NCBI RefSeq assembly: GCF_000497045.1
Contig: NW_015961948.1
Location: 744,001-808,000, forward strand
Source of the DNA: Kalmanozyma brasiliensis GHG001
Lineage: Eukaryota > Basidiomycota > Ustilaginomycetes > Ustilaginales
Direction: 5' to 3'
DNA: 64,000 nucleotides
In this document: positions 8,367 to 17,824 of the stretch, in pieces
How the letters are laid out: each line of letters opens with the position of its first letter
How positions within the stretch are numbered: position 1 is the stretch's first letter
Translations under genes and position numbers: made by a program
Notes under the pieces: generated by a model
The model's database searches: none
What the model was told of the DNA's origin: nothing
What the model saw: the letters and a program-made list of their open reading frames with translations, nothing else

Positions 8367-10787
8367 CTAGATTTTGCGAAACTTGCGCTTCTTCTTGGTC
8401 TTGACCTGGCTCAGTTCAAAGTCGTCCTCGTCGCTGAACTCGGCATCGCTGTCGGTGGAATACATCTGCGCTTGAGCAGGCGCTCGGGCTGACGTCGACT
8501 TAGACCGCTTGTTGTGCGGCTGTGCATAATCACCTTCCCTCGAATCGTAGCCTTCGCTCTCTTGCGCCTCATCATAATAGGGCTCCTGCTCGCTCAGCTC
8601 CCTTTCGTCGCGATCGACGTACTCGACCCCGAGACCGCGTAGCAGCGCCCGAGGCGTATGGCTCGTATCCGACATCTGCGTGAACGTCGTCAGATCGCCC
8701 GCGTTTGCCTTCTTGGTCTTTCTGCATTGTGCAAAGAACAGATGGACATCGCGCGAACAGATGTTCTCCAACGCATACGTGTTCCCCGAGGGCACCTGGA
8801 AGATGCCATGCGGTCCGACGATGAAGCTTTTCCGATGCACCGTGGCACGGATGGCCCCTTGCAGCACGCAGAACACAAAGTTGTTGTCCTGGCTCGGTTT
8901 CGTCGGCTTTCGTGATTCTGGGGGAAGGTAGAGGACGCCCGTAGCCATCAGCCCGCCGCAATTGAAGAGCTTTTCGAAGCGGAACTGCTGGTTGGCAGCG
9001 GCGACGGGACGCAGCGACGCTTTGGTGCGCACCACATCCATCTCCATCTCCTTGCCTTCGTCCTCGTCGATGACTACGCCCGTTCGACGCGTCTTGCTGT
9101 CCCACCCGTCTTCCACCTGGATCGTGTCCGCCGTGGGATCGAGCCCGGACCAGTCGTCTAGTGGGTCCGGCGTCTGCGCCGGGTCGGGTGTTAGGGAATC
9201 TAGCCGCGGGGTGCGCTCTTCGCTCTTGCGGTCCACTTTCGATCGCGAGGTGGTGCGCACGCGCGTCGTGCCGGAAAAGGTGCCTTCGCCGGGCGCACGC
9301 GGGATGCGGATGACCTCTTTGACGTCGAGGACAGGAACGCGTTTGCGCGTAAACATCATAGATGGGTCGTCTTCGAACTCGTCCTCGCCCGCATGTTGTG
9401 AGCCGCGCAGATCTGCTGGCGTGGTGCCGGTGGGGAGACTCGGTCGTCCGTAGCGGATGCGCTCGCCTCGCCAGTACTCGAGCGGTGCGAATCGCTGTCG
9501 CGTGCTTCTTCTCACGCCGTTCTCGTCGATGACGGTCGCCTCGCCGGATCGGGAGCGCACTCGTTCCACCACTTCGCCCGCCGCTTTCTTCGATTTGGTT
9601 GTCTTTAACTTTGAGCTGCTCGTGGTCTGACGGGCAGCACCATTGCTTGTCGACTTGGACTTTTGAGTGGTTCGTGGTGCTGCTGGGGCGTGATGGGTTG
9701 GAGGCTCGACCGACGCGCTCTTTGGCGGTCTGCCGCGCTTCTTCTTCGGCGGCGGTGCTGCTGCAGGAGCAGCAGGTGACGGCGATCGGTAAGGAAGATA
9801 GTCGAGTTCGCCGTCGTCATCATCATATCCATACGCGGATTCCGGCTCTTGCTCGAAAGCACGTGGTTTCGATTGTGGAGCTTGTTTGCGCTTCTTTGGT
9901 GGCGGTGCTGCTTGCGTCGGTATTGTTTGCTTTGCCTCTGCCCTCTTCTGTGCGGCCGTCGGTCGCTTCGGCGATCTTGGTTTCGACACCGAAGTTGTGG
10001 TCGTCGCCTTCAATGGCGGCGGCCGCACCAGTGAGATTTCGTCGTCGTCCAGCAGGCTCATGCCTTGGTCGTCCTCATCGTCGTATGCAGACTCGAGCCG
10101 TTGCTGGATGCTAGCCAGAATGTCATCGTCCTCCGAGTCTGAAAGCTCGAGCCTATGTGTTGTGGCTTGTGACTTGCCCTTGCCTTTTGCTTTCGATGAT
10201 GCCGCTGCTCCCTTTGTCCGAGCTGAGAGACCTCGCTCCGGAATGCTTGGTGTCGGTGGGGCTCGCAAAGTGGCATCCTGTTCTCCATCGTAGTCCTCAC
10301 CCATGGTCATCAGGTCAAAGCTTCGGGACCCGGTCGACAGGTTCGGCAGATCCAGATCGTCGTCGTCGTCTGCGAGCGTGATGTTTCCGTTCGAGCGCCC
10401 TTTACGGTAGGGAGAGCTGCTGGACCCTCCAGCCGCTGACCCTCGAGAAGCGCGCAGCACGGATCTTGGCGAAGGAGCCGAGCTGTCTTGGAGGTCCATC
10501 ATGACGCTGCTCGATCCTGCTGCTGCGTGGTCTCGCCCTCGAGCACCACTGGAGGACGGTCGAGCGCTGAAGTGCGTCTCGTCATAGCTGTCATAGTCGT
10601 CGCCGTAGCTCTCCTCCTCTTGAATCTCGGGTTGATGTTGTCGATGGTCGAGTGCGGCTTCACTCGCCTTGTAAAAGGCTTCGAGGTCCTCGAATCCATC
10701 CTGGTCTCGGGCAACCGCGGACAGTCGCAGACCCGTCCGTGATCCCACGCCGGCTTCATGGAAGCGACGAGAAGGTTGTGAGGTCAT
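8367..10787 (-). CDS. MIF2: Inner kinetochore protein CENP-C/Mif2
   Basis: An 806-residue protein with the full CENP-C layout. The N-terminal block RRFHEAGVGSRTGLRL followed by DGFEDLEAF (residues 7-37) resembles the Mif2 N-terminus that binds the Mis12/MIND complex. An acidic and Ser-rich middle follows, with an AT-hook RGRPPK at 351-356. The CENP-C motif runs from RRSTRQRFAPLEYWRGER (starts at 426), which in the family binds the CENP-A nucleosome acidic patch and H3 tail. A cupin dimerisation fold covers about residues 602-690 (GVLYLPPESRKP, VLQGAIRATVH, FQVPSGNTYALEN). The tail is acidic then basic (KTKKKRKFRKI). It marks centromeric chromatin and nucleates kinetochore assembly. The ATG at 10787 immediately precedes the conserved N-terminal motif. 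Confidence 0.95.
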   Translation of the reverse strand: MTSQPSRRFHEAGVGSRTGLRLSAVARDQDGFEDLEAFYKASEAALDHRQHQPEIQEEESYGDDYDSYDETHFSARPSSSGARGRDHAAAGSSSVMMDLQDSSAPSPRSVLRASRGSAAGGSSSSPYRKGRSNGNITLADDDDDLDLPNLSTGSRSFDLMTMGEDYDGEQDATLRAPPTPSIPERGLSARTKGAAASSKAKGKGKSQATTHRLELSDSEDDDILASIQQRLESAYDDEDDQGMSLLDDDEISLVRPPPLKATTTTSVSKPRSPKRPTAAQKRAEAKQTIPTQAAPPPKKRKQAPQSKPRAFEQEPESAYGYDDDDGELDYLPYRSPSPAAPAAAPPPKKKRGRPPKSASVEPPTHHAPAAPRTTQKSKSTSNGAARQTTSSSKLKTTKSKKAAGEVVERVRSRSGEATVIDENGVRRSTRQRFAPLEYWRGERIRYGRPSLPTGTTPADLRGSQHAGEDEFEDDPSMMFTRKRVPVLDVKEVIRIPRAPGEGTFSGTTRVRTTSRSKVDRKSEERTPRLDSLTPDPAQTPDPLDDWSGLDPTADTIQVEDGWDSKTRRTGVVIDEDEGKEMEMDVVRTKASLRPVAAANQQFRFEKLFNCGGLMATGVLYLPPESRKPTKPSQDNNFVFCVLQGAIRATVHRKSFIVGPHGIFQVPSGNTYALENICSRDVHLFFAQCRKTKKANAGDLTTFTQMSDTSHTPRALLRGLGVEYVDRDERELSEQEPYYDEAQESEGYDSREGDYAQPHNKRSKSTSARAPAQAQMYSTDSDAEFSDEDDFELSQVKTKKKRKFRKI

Positions 10788-10989
10788 TGGTTGAGCGAGT
10801 GAGTGGTCGCAGGACGCAAGACAGCGGTATCAAGGCTGTGTTTGGGAGGTCTGCCGGAAGACCGGATCGGTGCTGAGTCGAGATACTTTCGTTCAGAACC
10901 GCTTCTGATGGTGCTGCCGATGCCGAGATCATCCGTATTGTATGCGCAGCTTCGCCGGTGGGAGGATGGTGCTGGCGTCGAAGACTGGC

Positions 10990-11328
10990 TCAAGGACCGG
11001 TCATCGTTGGCGATGTGATAGGCGATGGAAGTGGATGGAGGTGGGTGAGTATGAAGAGGTACGCGGACGAGCGTCGACTTTGCTTCACTTCAGGCTGAAG
11101 CATGTCTTGCGAAGCTTGTTGTGGCTGCAGCTCTGCGACAAATCTGCACTTTTGGGCAAGACGACGCGCCCCTTCGGCAGCAAGGCCCACGCGTTTCAGG
11201 GTCCAGCTGAGGCTGATTTTTGAGCTCGATTCTCCGCTGTTAGGTCTAGAGGATACTGGGATAGGCGTGGGGGTCATGAGGCCCGGTTTGAGCACTTGGA
11301 TGCACGGAGGGAGCTCAATGACATCCAT
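10990..11328 (-). CDS. Small hypothetical protein between MIF2 and the BRCT gene
   Basis: A 112-codon ATG-initiated frame in the 780-base gap between two minus-strand genes. The first 80 residues (beginning MDVIELPPCIQVLKPG, later SLSWTLKRVGLAAEGARRLA) look like a folded, mixed-composition polypeptide with a likely amphipathic helix, unlike the usual shadow frames. The last 25 residues look like non-coding sequence, so a splice may replace the written C-terminus. No family recognised. It lies about 200 bases upstream of the MIF2 start in the same direction. Confidence 0.4.
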   Translation of the reverse strand: MDVIELPPCIQVLKPGLMTPTPIPVSSRPNSGESSSKISLSWTLKRVGLAAEGARRLAQKCRFVAELQPQQASQDMLQPEVKQSRRSSAYLFILTHLHPLPSPITSPTMTGP

Positions 11329-11566
11329 GAAGAGCTAGGAATTTGTGTCGGGTTAAGCAGATCTGCTTCGAAGCGGAGATGTAGAGATTCTCGATGTAGT
11401 ATGCGGGTATGAATGTCTGGGATGGTGATGTCTACTGTAGTGAGTCTAAGCGAGTTTCGACGGTAAGTCGAGAGGAGATGGGGATAGCGAAAGATGACAC
11501 GCATGGTTCGTTTTGAGATCGAACCTTTGGCAGAGTCACGGACAAGTCAGAACTAGCAGTGCATGA

Positions 11567-14500
11567 TCACTTTGGGTAGCGGCCCAGGGGCTGCCGACGC
11601 ACCACGGGCCTCTTCGTGGGACTCTCGCTGTTGCGATTCTCCCAAGCGTGTCTGCCTCGTCTTCCTGCGCCGAACGAGTCCTCAGCGCCACGCTTGCGAG
11701 ATCCGTGGGCCTGCGCGTCGTCAGCAACGTCTGTCACCTGGACCTCTTCGACGTGGTCCTCTCGAGTCCCGACCAGGTCCGCATGGTTCTCGAGATCCTC
11801 CATGGCGCTGGCGGCCTGATTCTGCTGCTCGAGCATCTTGATCATTTTCGTTTGCTCTTGCTGAGCCCGGTCGTCGTTCCAGATCACGCGGCCACGGGCG
11901 TCCATGCTCTGGTTGGCCAGGCTCGCCGACACCAGGGACTCAAACTTGTCCATGCCGAGCGAGTATCCGTTGGCTGCAGCATCGGCAGCGCGCTGAGCGT
12001 CGAGTTGTGCCTGTCTTTCGAGGATCTGCTCCGGCGGCAGATTCCTGTCCGTCGCAGCGCCTGTGAGCTTGTGCTCGTCGGAGCGCTGATTGCGGGCGCG
12101 AGGCGCAGCTCGGCTCTTCTTGCGGATGGCTTTGCCTAGCTCACGGCTCTGGAGAAGCTTGATGACGTCGTCTGCGGAAGGCCTTGGATCCTCTGCCGAT
12201 GCCACAGCGTCGGCTTGCTTCGGCTCGAGCACCTCCTTCTGCTGTCCTTTCGGAGGCAGCGCGCTGCGCACGTCGCGAATCGAGTCATCGGCTTCTAGCT
12301 CCTCGCCTTCGATCAACGTCTGACTCGACGGTGCTGGCGCTGCGTCGTCATCGTCGATACCGAGCTGCTCGTCTACCTGACCGCTGAGTGTGACATCGGC
12401 GTCAAAGCTTGCATCGTCTGTGCTCGCGTTGACCACTGCCGGCGCACCGCCTCTGTGAGGAGCAGCGATCTCTTCCGACTGACCCCTCGTGCCCGATCGA
12501 GCTCGTTTGAGACTTGCGCCGTTGAAGATGTTTGCATTGGCACGGGTGCTTGCGTCGGCCGAGATGGAACGACTCCAGGGCTTTGCTGCATTTGCGAGCG
12601 CCGTCTGCGTCTGTTGACTTGCCTGTGTGTCATGCTGCGAGGTCGGTCGGCGCTGCTTCGCAGACTGCGATGCCTGCGAGAGAAAGTTGCCGCTCGCAGA
12701 TCCGTCCGAGTTGGACAGGACAGTGTTCAGCGACTTGGCAGGGTTCAAGGAGGCAGGGAAGAGGCCCTCATCGACTCGAAAGACCTCGTCAATGCACTTG
12801 TCAAGCCACTTCGGATGAACGACGAAGGCAAATCGGTCCAGGTCCTTGCTTTCTCGAGGCTGTCCGGCGCCGCGGTGGATCATGTGCGTCGTGTCCTCGT
12901 TGACCTGAGCCTGCCAGCATCCTCCGAGCTGCAAGACCTTGCGTTCAAACAAGGCGCTCTGTGCGGCCAGCGCTTTGGATCTCGACACCGTGCAGCCTGT
13001 CAGAGGAAGGTCTGGCTGATCATCGGCTTCTTCTCCTTGATCGTTGTCTTCGTCTTCGTCCGCTTCGGCTGACGGCAGCGTAGTGCTGATGCTACTGGCG
13101 GTGACAGCGGACGGCGATAGCTCCGGGATCGCGATTCGAGTTGGCGGAGGGAGGATGGAACCGGTCTGCCTTGCGTTGATGAGGAATTCGAGTCCGACGA
13201 CGGGTACTCCGCAGCTGCGCGCGCGCTCAGCTCGTCGTCCGGTAAGGCTCTCGGGGGATGCACAGACGACATGTGTCAAGGACTCGCCCTTGAGCTGCTT
13301 GACGACGGTGCCGCCCAATTCTTCGACGAGCTGTTTCGCATGGTAGAGCTCCGGCGTGTCGGCTTCAAAACCAATCAGCAGCAGCCTCAGCTGGTTGCCG
13401 TGGGGCAAGGGCAAGGGCACGCGAGCTGGCAGAGCGGCAAAGTAGTCTTGCGGTTCGACAAAGACTTCGTGGTGGAGGCAATACTCGATCCAGTAATGCA
13501 GCACAGGCACCGTCTTGCCTTTGTCAAGGGCTTTGAGGTAGGCCGCGGACGCTTTAGGCTCGACGAGCATAAAGTCTGCCGATGCGAGTGAGCTGAGCGG
13601 GAGGACCGTGCCGCCGCTGCTCTCCAATTTCTGTTCCAGAGTCGTGGTTTGTTGCGGGTTGTAACAGCAGATCTTGAAGCTCTTGTCTTGGAAGCATAGC
13701 TGGCTGCGGGTGGCCTCCTTAGTGCTGGTGGATTCGCCAAGTTGCGGAAGAGTGACGAGTTTGGCGGAAGTCTTGCGCATGGTGGGAGGGTTGGTGGTGG
13801 GAGCAGGAGGTGCGGGTGAGAAGCTCGATGCGCGGGACATGCCCAGAAGGCCGTTGCGATGGGAGCTGGGACGGGTGATGGTGGTGGTGGTGGTGGGGGT
13901 AGTGGTGGATGTTGAGGACGGAGGAGCAAGTGCGGATGTAGATATCGATGTAGGAGCGGAAGATGCTGAGTTAAGAGTTGCATGTGATGTGTGCGATAAA
14001 GTTCCGTGTGACTTCAGAGGATCGCGTGATGTCGAGGACGCTTGATGGCTCCTGAGCTGTGATAGGATGCTGTCGAAAGATTTGTCGCCCGCGGCGGCTG
14101 CTTTTTGTCGGGATCCTAATGTAATAGGTTGGTCGTCTTCCGGATCGTCGGCGTGACTGGCGTCGCTGTCTTGCACAGACTCGGCCAAAGCCAGCTTGGT
14201 CCGACTCGAGGCGATGAACGGACTTTGCAGAGGCACTATGACGGGCTCCTGCTGGCGAAGGAAGGGCGAAGGAAGCTTTGTTCGGGCTTTGCTGATCAAT
14301 GCCGAGCGCTCGTATTGATCGGGAAGCTGGACAAAGATCGAGTAGGTCTGCTCGCTGAGACAGCCTCCCGCCTGTTGGCAGTCGTCAAGCCACTGAGGTC
14401 GCACCGCCAAAAGGCGTGACGCAGCCTGTTCTCGAGAGCCATTTCGACCATGCCGGGATCGGTCGAGAAAGTGAAGGAGATGCTGCACGCTGCTGGAAGC

Positions 14501-15169
14501 ACTTGGGTCAGAGGTTGCAGAGACGAGGTGGGTGATGGTGCCGTCAAATCGAAGCTCGTCGGATACAGTAGCGCCAAGCTCGGTCGCAAGGGCGACAAGC
14601 CTGCGACGCTCTGCACCCGTCACAGCCGAGAAGCAGAGGGTGGTGTTGCTCAAGGCAGGCAGCTGGTGATGCTGTTCGAGCTCTTCTGCATCGACGTCTT
14701 CTCCCTTCAGCCATGCATCGCGAATGTCGAGGATCCAGGCCGGGCTGACGATGTGCATGCCGAGCTCGAGAGCAAAGCGATACTTTTCCGATCCTGGTCG
14801 GTCTGCTATGAGATGCGTGACGTCTTCGGTGAGGTTGCCCTCGACTCGAGCGCCCAGCTCGCGAGCACACTGCGTGAGACTAGCTTTGGACTCGCTCAGA
14901 CCGGTGATGGAGATGATGGCGCCCTTGAGCGGGTGTGCTGAGGTGCCGATGAAGTCGGCGTCTAGATGTGCGCCGTGATCCTGACCATCGTCTCGGAGTC
15001 GTCGGAAGTGGGCGGCATCTTCGCGGTCATCGAGAAGCTCGTCTCGTCGTCTTGATCGCTTGGTGGACGAGGATGAAGATTCGGCGGCTGATGCGATTCC
15101 TCTTTGCGCAGGACGTAGCTTGACGTTGGGGATCTTTGTCGACCTATGCGCCTTTGCTGACCGATTCAT
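11567..15169 (-). CDS. DPB11: Multi-BRCT replication/checkpoint scaffold (Dpb11/Rad4/TopBP1-like)
   Basis: A 1200-residue protein whose N-terminus carries TKIPNVKLRPAQRG (11-24), a segment seen before BRCT1 in fungal Rad4/Dpb11 proteins. I count five BRCT-like units: about 80-158 (ISITGLSESKASL, W144), 172-278 (LCFSAVTG, W260), 488-580 (FKICCYN, W560), 592-672 (LLLIGFEADTPEL) and 720-805 (LTGCTVSRSKALAAQS, W788). This family binds phosphorylated Sld2/Sld3 to start DNA replication and activates the ATR-type checkpoint. The C-terminal third is disordered and polar, ending with KRPVVRRQPLGRYPK. Yeast Dpb11 and fission yeast Rad4 have four BRCTs and are 650-760 residues, so this protein is long and may carry an extra BRCT. 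A paralogous scaffold such as Brc1/Rtt107 is less likely but not excluded. Confidence 0.82.
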   Translation of the reverse strand: MNRSAKAHRSTKIPNVKLRPAQRGIASAAESSSSSTKRSRRRDELLDDREDAAHFRRLRDDGQDHGAHLDADFIGTSAHPLKGAIISITGLSESKASLTQCARELGARVEGNLTEDVTHLIADRPGSEKYRFALELGMHIVSPAWILDIRDAWLKGEDVDAEELEQHHQLPALSNTTLCFSAVTGAERRRLVALATELGATVSDELRFDGTITHLVSATSDPSASSSVQHLLHFLDRSRHGRNGSREQAASRLLAVRPQWLDDCQQAGGCLSEQTYSIFVQLPDQYERSALISKARTKLPSPFLRQQEPVIVPLQSPFIASSRTKLALAESVQDSDASHADDPEDDQPITLGSRQKAAAAGDKSFDSILSQLRSHQASSTSRDPLKSHGTLSHTSHATLNSASSAPTSISTSALAPPSSTSTTTPTTTTTITRPSSHRNGLLGMSRASSFSPAPPAPTTNPPTMRKTSAKLVTLPQLGESTSTKEATRSQLCFQDKSFKICCYNPQQTTTLEQKLESSGGTVLPLSSLASADFMLVEPKASAAYLKALDKGKTVPVLHYWIEYCLHHEVFVEPQDYFAALPARVPLPLPHGNQLRLLLIGFEADTPELYHAKQLVEELGGTVVKQLKGESLTHVVCASPESLTGRRAERARSCGVPVVGLEFLINARQTGSILPPPTRIAIPELSPSAVTASSISTTLPSAEADEDEDNDQGEEADDQPDLPLTGCTVSRSKALAAQSALFERKVLQLGGCWQAQVNEDTTHMIHRGAGQPRESKDLDRFAFVVHPKWLDKCIDEVFRVDEGLFPASLNPAKSLNTVLSNSDGSASGNFLSQASQSAKQRRPTSQHDTQASQQTQTALANAAKPWSRSISADASTRANANIFNGASLKRARSGTRGQSEEIAAPHRGGAPAVVNASTDDASFDADVTLSGQVDEQLGIDDDDAAPAPSSQTLIEGEELEADDSIRDVRSALPPKGQQKEVLEPKQADAVASAEDPRPSADDVIKLLQSRELGKAIRKKSRAAPRARNQRSDEHKLTGAATDRNLPPEQILERQAQLDAQRAADAAANGYSLGMDKFESLVSASLANQSMDARGRVIWNDDRAQQEQTKMIKMLEQQNQAASAMEDLENHADLVGTREDHVEEVQVTDVADDAQAHGSRKRGAEDSFGAGRRGRHAWENRNSESPTKRPVVRRQPLGRYPK

Positions 15170-15508
15170 GGCGAAGCGGCGGGATGTTCGGTAAGGTAGT
15201 GCATAGAGAACGGAGATACAAATGGGTATACGGGGTCGATGGCTGCGATGCAGTGATGTATAATGCGGGCGAATAAGGACGATGTTGAAGAAATGCTGCT
15301 GAAAGTTCCGATGCTGGTCTGATATGAGATGCTAGCTGTCAAGGATGCGATGGCGTCAAGTCGCTACGCCGATGTCGAAGCCCGAGTGTGATTTGCAGAG
15401 GTGTGATGGGTGTGATGTTTGCGTGGGCGTGTGTGTTTGACTTTGACGCGAAGCTAGCTGCAGCCTCGAACCTAAAACAAAAAGACCCGTAAAGTGGACC
15501 CGCGACCG

Positions 15509-15514
15509 ACGCGT
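15509..15514. promoter_or_regulatory. ACGCGT (MCB-like) element upstream of the BRCT gene
   Basis: ACGCGT, the core bound by MBF-type G1/S factors in yeasts, lies about 340 bases upstream of the start of the Dpb11-like replication gene. The same six bases occur by chance elsewhere in this GC-rich window (for example inside coding sequence near 4569 and 9330), so the assignment rests on position and gene function only. Confidence 0.3.
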
Positions 15515-15938
15515 TCGAGGAGCTGGCAACAGAAGTCAACGTTTTCTCAACCCCACCTCATGATAGCTCGGTATGACACGATCAGTCTTCTTGGCCATCT
15601 GCAGTCTACCCGCAAAGCTACATCAGTACGAGCCTATATAGGCCGATGGATGCGTCAGAACTGAGCATTTCCGTCCATGGGTGGCTGAACATCACCGTCT
15701 TGAAGGTGCATACAGTTAGGGTGCAGGAGTGCGTGCTGCTGCCTCAAAATTTAATCTTGGTGTGATGCGATCCAGAAAGCCTTTGGCGAGGCTGAGTGCG
15801 GAAATTCAGGGTTCAGCGGTCACCCCTTTTGCAAAATCGGGGTCTCTGTGTCTCAGCTCGCCAGCTAAGCGGGGGCACAGACGCAATCCGGCACAGTCAC
15901 GCAGCCTCGCCTCGCCCCGCCTCTCTCTCTCCACCTGC

Positions 15939-15959
15939 ATAAGCACAATTGTGACTTAT
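15939..15959. repeat. 21-bp inverted repeat in the divergent promoter
   Basis: Arms ATAAG (15939-15943) and CTTAT (15955-15959) flank a perfect 10-bp palindrome CACAATTGTG (15944-15953), with a single unpaired A at 15954. It lies about 300 bases upstream of the LisH gene start. The symmetry suggests a site for a dimeric regulator; no specific factor can be named. Confidence 0.5.
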
Positions 15960-16252
15960 CACTACGGCAAGACAGCCTCTTGCGTAGTCGCTCCCCTGTT
16001 GGCCAGCCTATCTGTCTTGCTCACCATCATCAAGCATCTTCTCGTCGACTCAACTCCGCATCGATTCAACTTCGTATTGTCGCAGCAAAGCACGATCTAT
16101 ATTGCAACATTTTCGAATCCATCGTCCCCGCCTTTGTCATCGGCCACCTTCGAAGCACTGCAGCCTACTCGGCTCGGGTCGCAAACACACATCCACTTCA
16201 AGCCACAGACGCTAGGGGTGGCCCCACGACAGCCGACGACACCTCGACAGCT

Positions 16253-17824
16253 ATGCAATCCTCCAAAGTGGAGCGAGGGGGCGCCTCTCCGCCTGCTCAG
16301 ACAACTTCATCGGATGATGCCGACCTTACCTCGCCCGCCAATCTTCGCAAACTGGTACTCAACTACCTCTTGCATCACTGCTACATCGACACTGCCACTG
16401 CCTTTGCCAAGGATGGCATCATCGGAGACCTGTATGGAGCAGAAGCCTCCAGCTCCGCTATATCATCAGAAGCTGCAGGTACGAGCTCCACGGCCGCGCA
16501 CGGATCTACTCGATCATCCGCGGCATCCAGTTCGAGGGGCATGGCAAGCTCAGCCGCTGAGAATGTACCCTCCACTTTCGCCTCGGGCTCGACCGGCGCC
16601 CGCCAAGCCCATCCCTTGTCGGCCCCTCCGCTCTCGCGGGATGACTCAAGCATGGAAATCGAAGTTGAGAATCTGCTTCCCACGTCCTCGGAACACCCCG
16701 ACACCCACCGTCGGGAGCACAGCAACGGCTTCTCCAATGGCGCTTCCGCTCCCTCAAACGGTCGTTCACTCCGATCAAGAGGCGGTGCAGGCAGTCCCGA
16801 AAAAGTGCAGGATGATGATGAGGACATCGAGGTTGCGGAGCTCGCGTCATCCGATCTCGACGAGGCAGAAGACGACCCGGATATCGACATCAGCCCTGAT
16901 CTCACCGCGGAAGACCTCCGAGGCGTCCGTGCACGCAAACAGATCAAAGATCACATCATCTCGGGTCAGATCCGACAAGCCATGGACATGATCAACGAGT
17001 ACTTTCCCACTGTGCTCAATAGCAGTGGTGGCAATGGTGGCAGCTCGAATGGATCCAAGTCGACGCGATCAAAGGGCGGCTCTTCCAGCGCTTCGAGCTC
17101 GAGTCCGAGCGACAAGGTGCTGCCAGCCAACCCTACCTCGATGGAGCCCGACCACCTGCTCCTCAACCTGCAGATCCAAGTGTTCATCGAGGCCATTCGT
17201 TCAGCATCCTCTGCCCAGCTGGCGCCTGCCACGTCCTCGCTGAGCGCCTCAAACGGCGGTCTTCCCTCGCTAGCATCCACCACGCCTGGCATAGCAGCGT
17301 CGGCCATCTCACGAGCAGCCTCCCCTGCACCCTCCACTTCATCCTCCAACGGCTCCGGCACATCCGCCACGGGCAACGCTGCGCTCAACCCGGCGCTCCA
17401 CTCCGCCCTTGCCTACGCCCAAGGTCTCTACGCATCCGCCCAGAAGCTGCCCTCCTTCTGGCGCGCCATGTACCTCAAAGAGCTCGAGCAGGTGACAGCC
17501 CTTCTGGCTTATACGGACGTCGAGCACTCGCCCGTGCGTCGCTTCCTGCACAAGTCGCGCAAAGTGGCGCTGGCCGAACAGGTCAATTCGGCGATCCTGC
17601 TGCGGAGCGGCAAACCGAGTCAGCCGCTGGTGGAGGTGGCTGTGCGACAGACGACACTGCTGTGGAACCACTTGTTGGCGGATGAGGTGCAGGTGCCGCT
17701 GGGTCATCCGGTGTTTGGGCTTGTCGCGGGTGGTGGGTTCGAGGAGGCGGGGGCGGGAAAGAAGGGCGCGAGCGGGAAGAGATTGCCCCCGTGGAAGTTC
17801 AGGACGTTTTTGCAGGAGAGGTGA
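16253..17824 (+). CDS. LisH-CTLH-CRA protein (RanBPM/GID-CTLH family), no SPRY domain
   Basis: A 523-residue protein from the first in-frame ATG. The longer upstream frame has no ATG. LisH is at about 31-60 (LRKLVLNYLLHHCYIDTATA). CTLH is at about 218-260 (RKQIKDHIISGQIRQAMDMI, EYFPTVL), and its continuation LLLNLQIQVFIEAIRSA is near 302. A CRA-type helical domain follows at about 380-500 (ALAYAQGLYASAQKLPSFW and the ALLAYTD segment). Low-complexity Ser/Ala/Asn linkers separate them. Family members are scaffold subunits of the GID/CTLH ubiquitin ligase that, in yeast, degrades gluconeogenic enzymes. The LisH and CTLH look closer to RanBPM/Gid1 than to Gid8, yet the SPRY domain that recruits substrate in RanBPM is missing. 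It converges on PWP1 with about 145 bases between stops. Confidence 0.8.
   Translation: MQSSKVERGGASPPAQTTSSDDADLTSPANLRKLVLNYLLHHCYIDTATAFAKDGIIGDLYGAEASSSAISSEAAGTSSTAAHGSTRSSAASSSRGMASSAAENVPSTFASGSTGARQAHPLSAPPLSRDDSSMEIEVENLLPTSSEHPDTHRREHSNGFSNGASAPSNGRSLRSRGGAGSPEKVQDDDEDIEVAELASSDLDEAEDDPDIDISPDLTAEDLRGVRARKQIKDHIISGQIRQAMDMINEYFPTVLNSSGGNGGSSNGSKSTRSKGGSSSASSSSPSDKVLPANPTSMEPDHLLLNLQIQVFIEAIRSASSAQLAPATSSLSASNGGLPSLASTTPGIAASAISRAASPAPSTSSSNGSGTSATGNAALNPALHSALAYAQGLYASAQKLPSFWRAMYLKELEQVTALLAYTDVEHSPVRRFLHKSRKVALAEQVNSAILLRSGKPSQPLVEVAVRQTTLLWNHLLADEVQVPLGHPVFGLVAGGGFEEAGAGKKGASGKRLPPWKFRTFLQER

Larger units (their letters stand above)
15170..16252. other. Divergent promoter between the BRCT gene and the LisH gene
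   Basis: About 1.08 kb between two genes transcribed away from each other. It has no good reading frame of its own. A plus-strand frame continues upstream from 16253 to 15980 but begins at TTG and contains no ATG. The right part (15890-15935) is C/T-rich, suggesting a 5' leader. An ACGCGT string and a 21-bp inverted repeat are listed separately. Confidence 0.6.

Noticed and set aside
15729..16991. 420-codon plus-strand frame overlapping the LisH gene
   Set aside because: Different frame from the LisH/CTLH/CRA domains, Pro/Ser/Arg-rich shadow composition, no domain.
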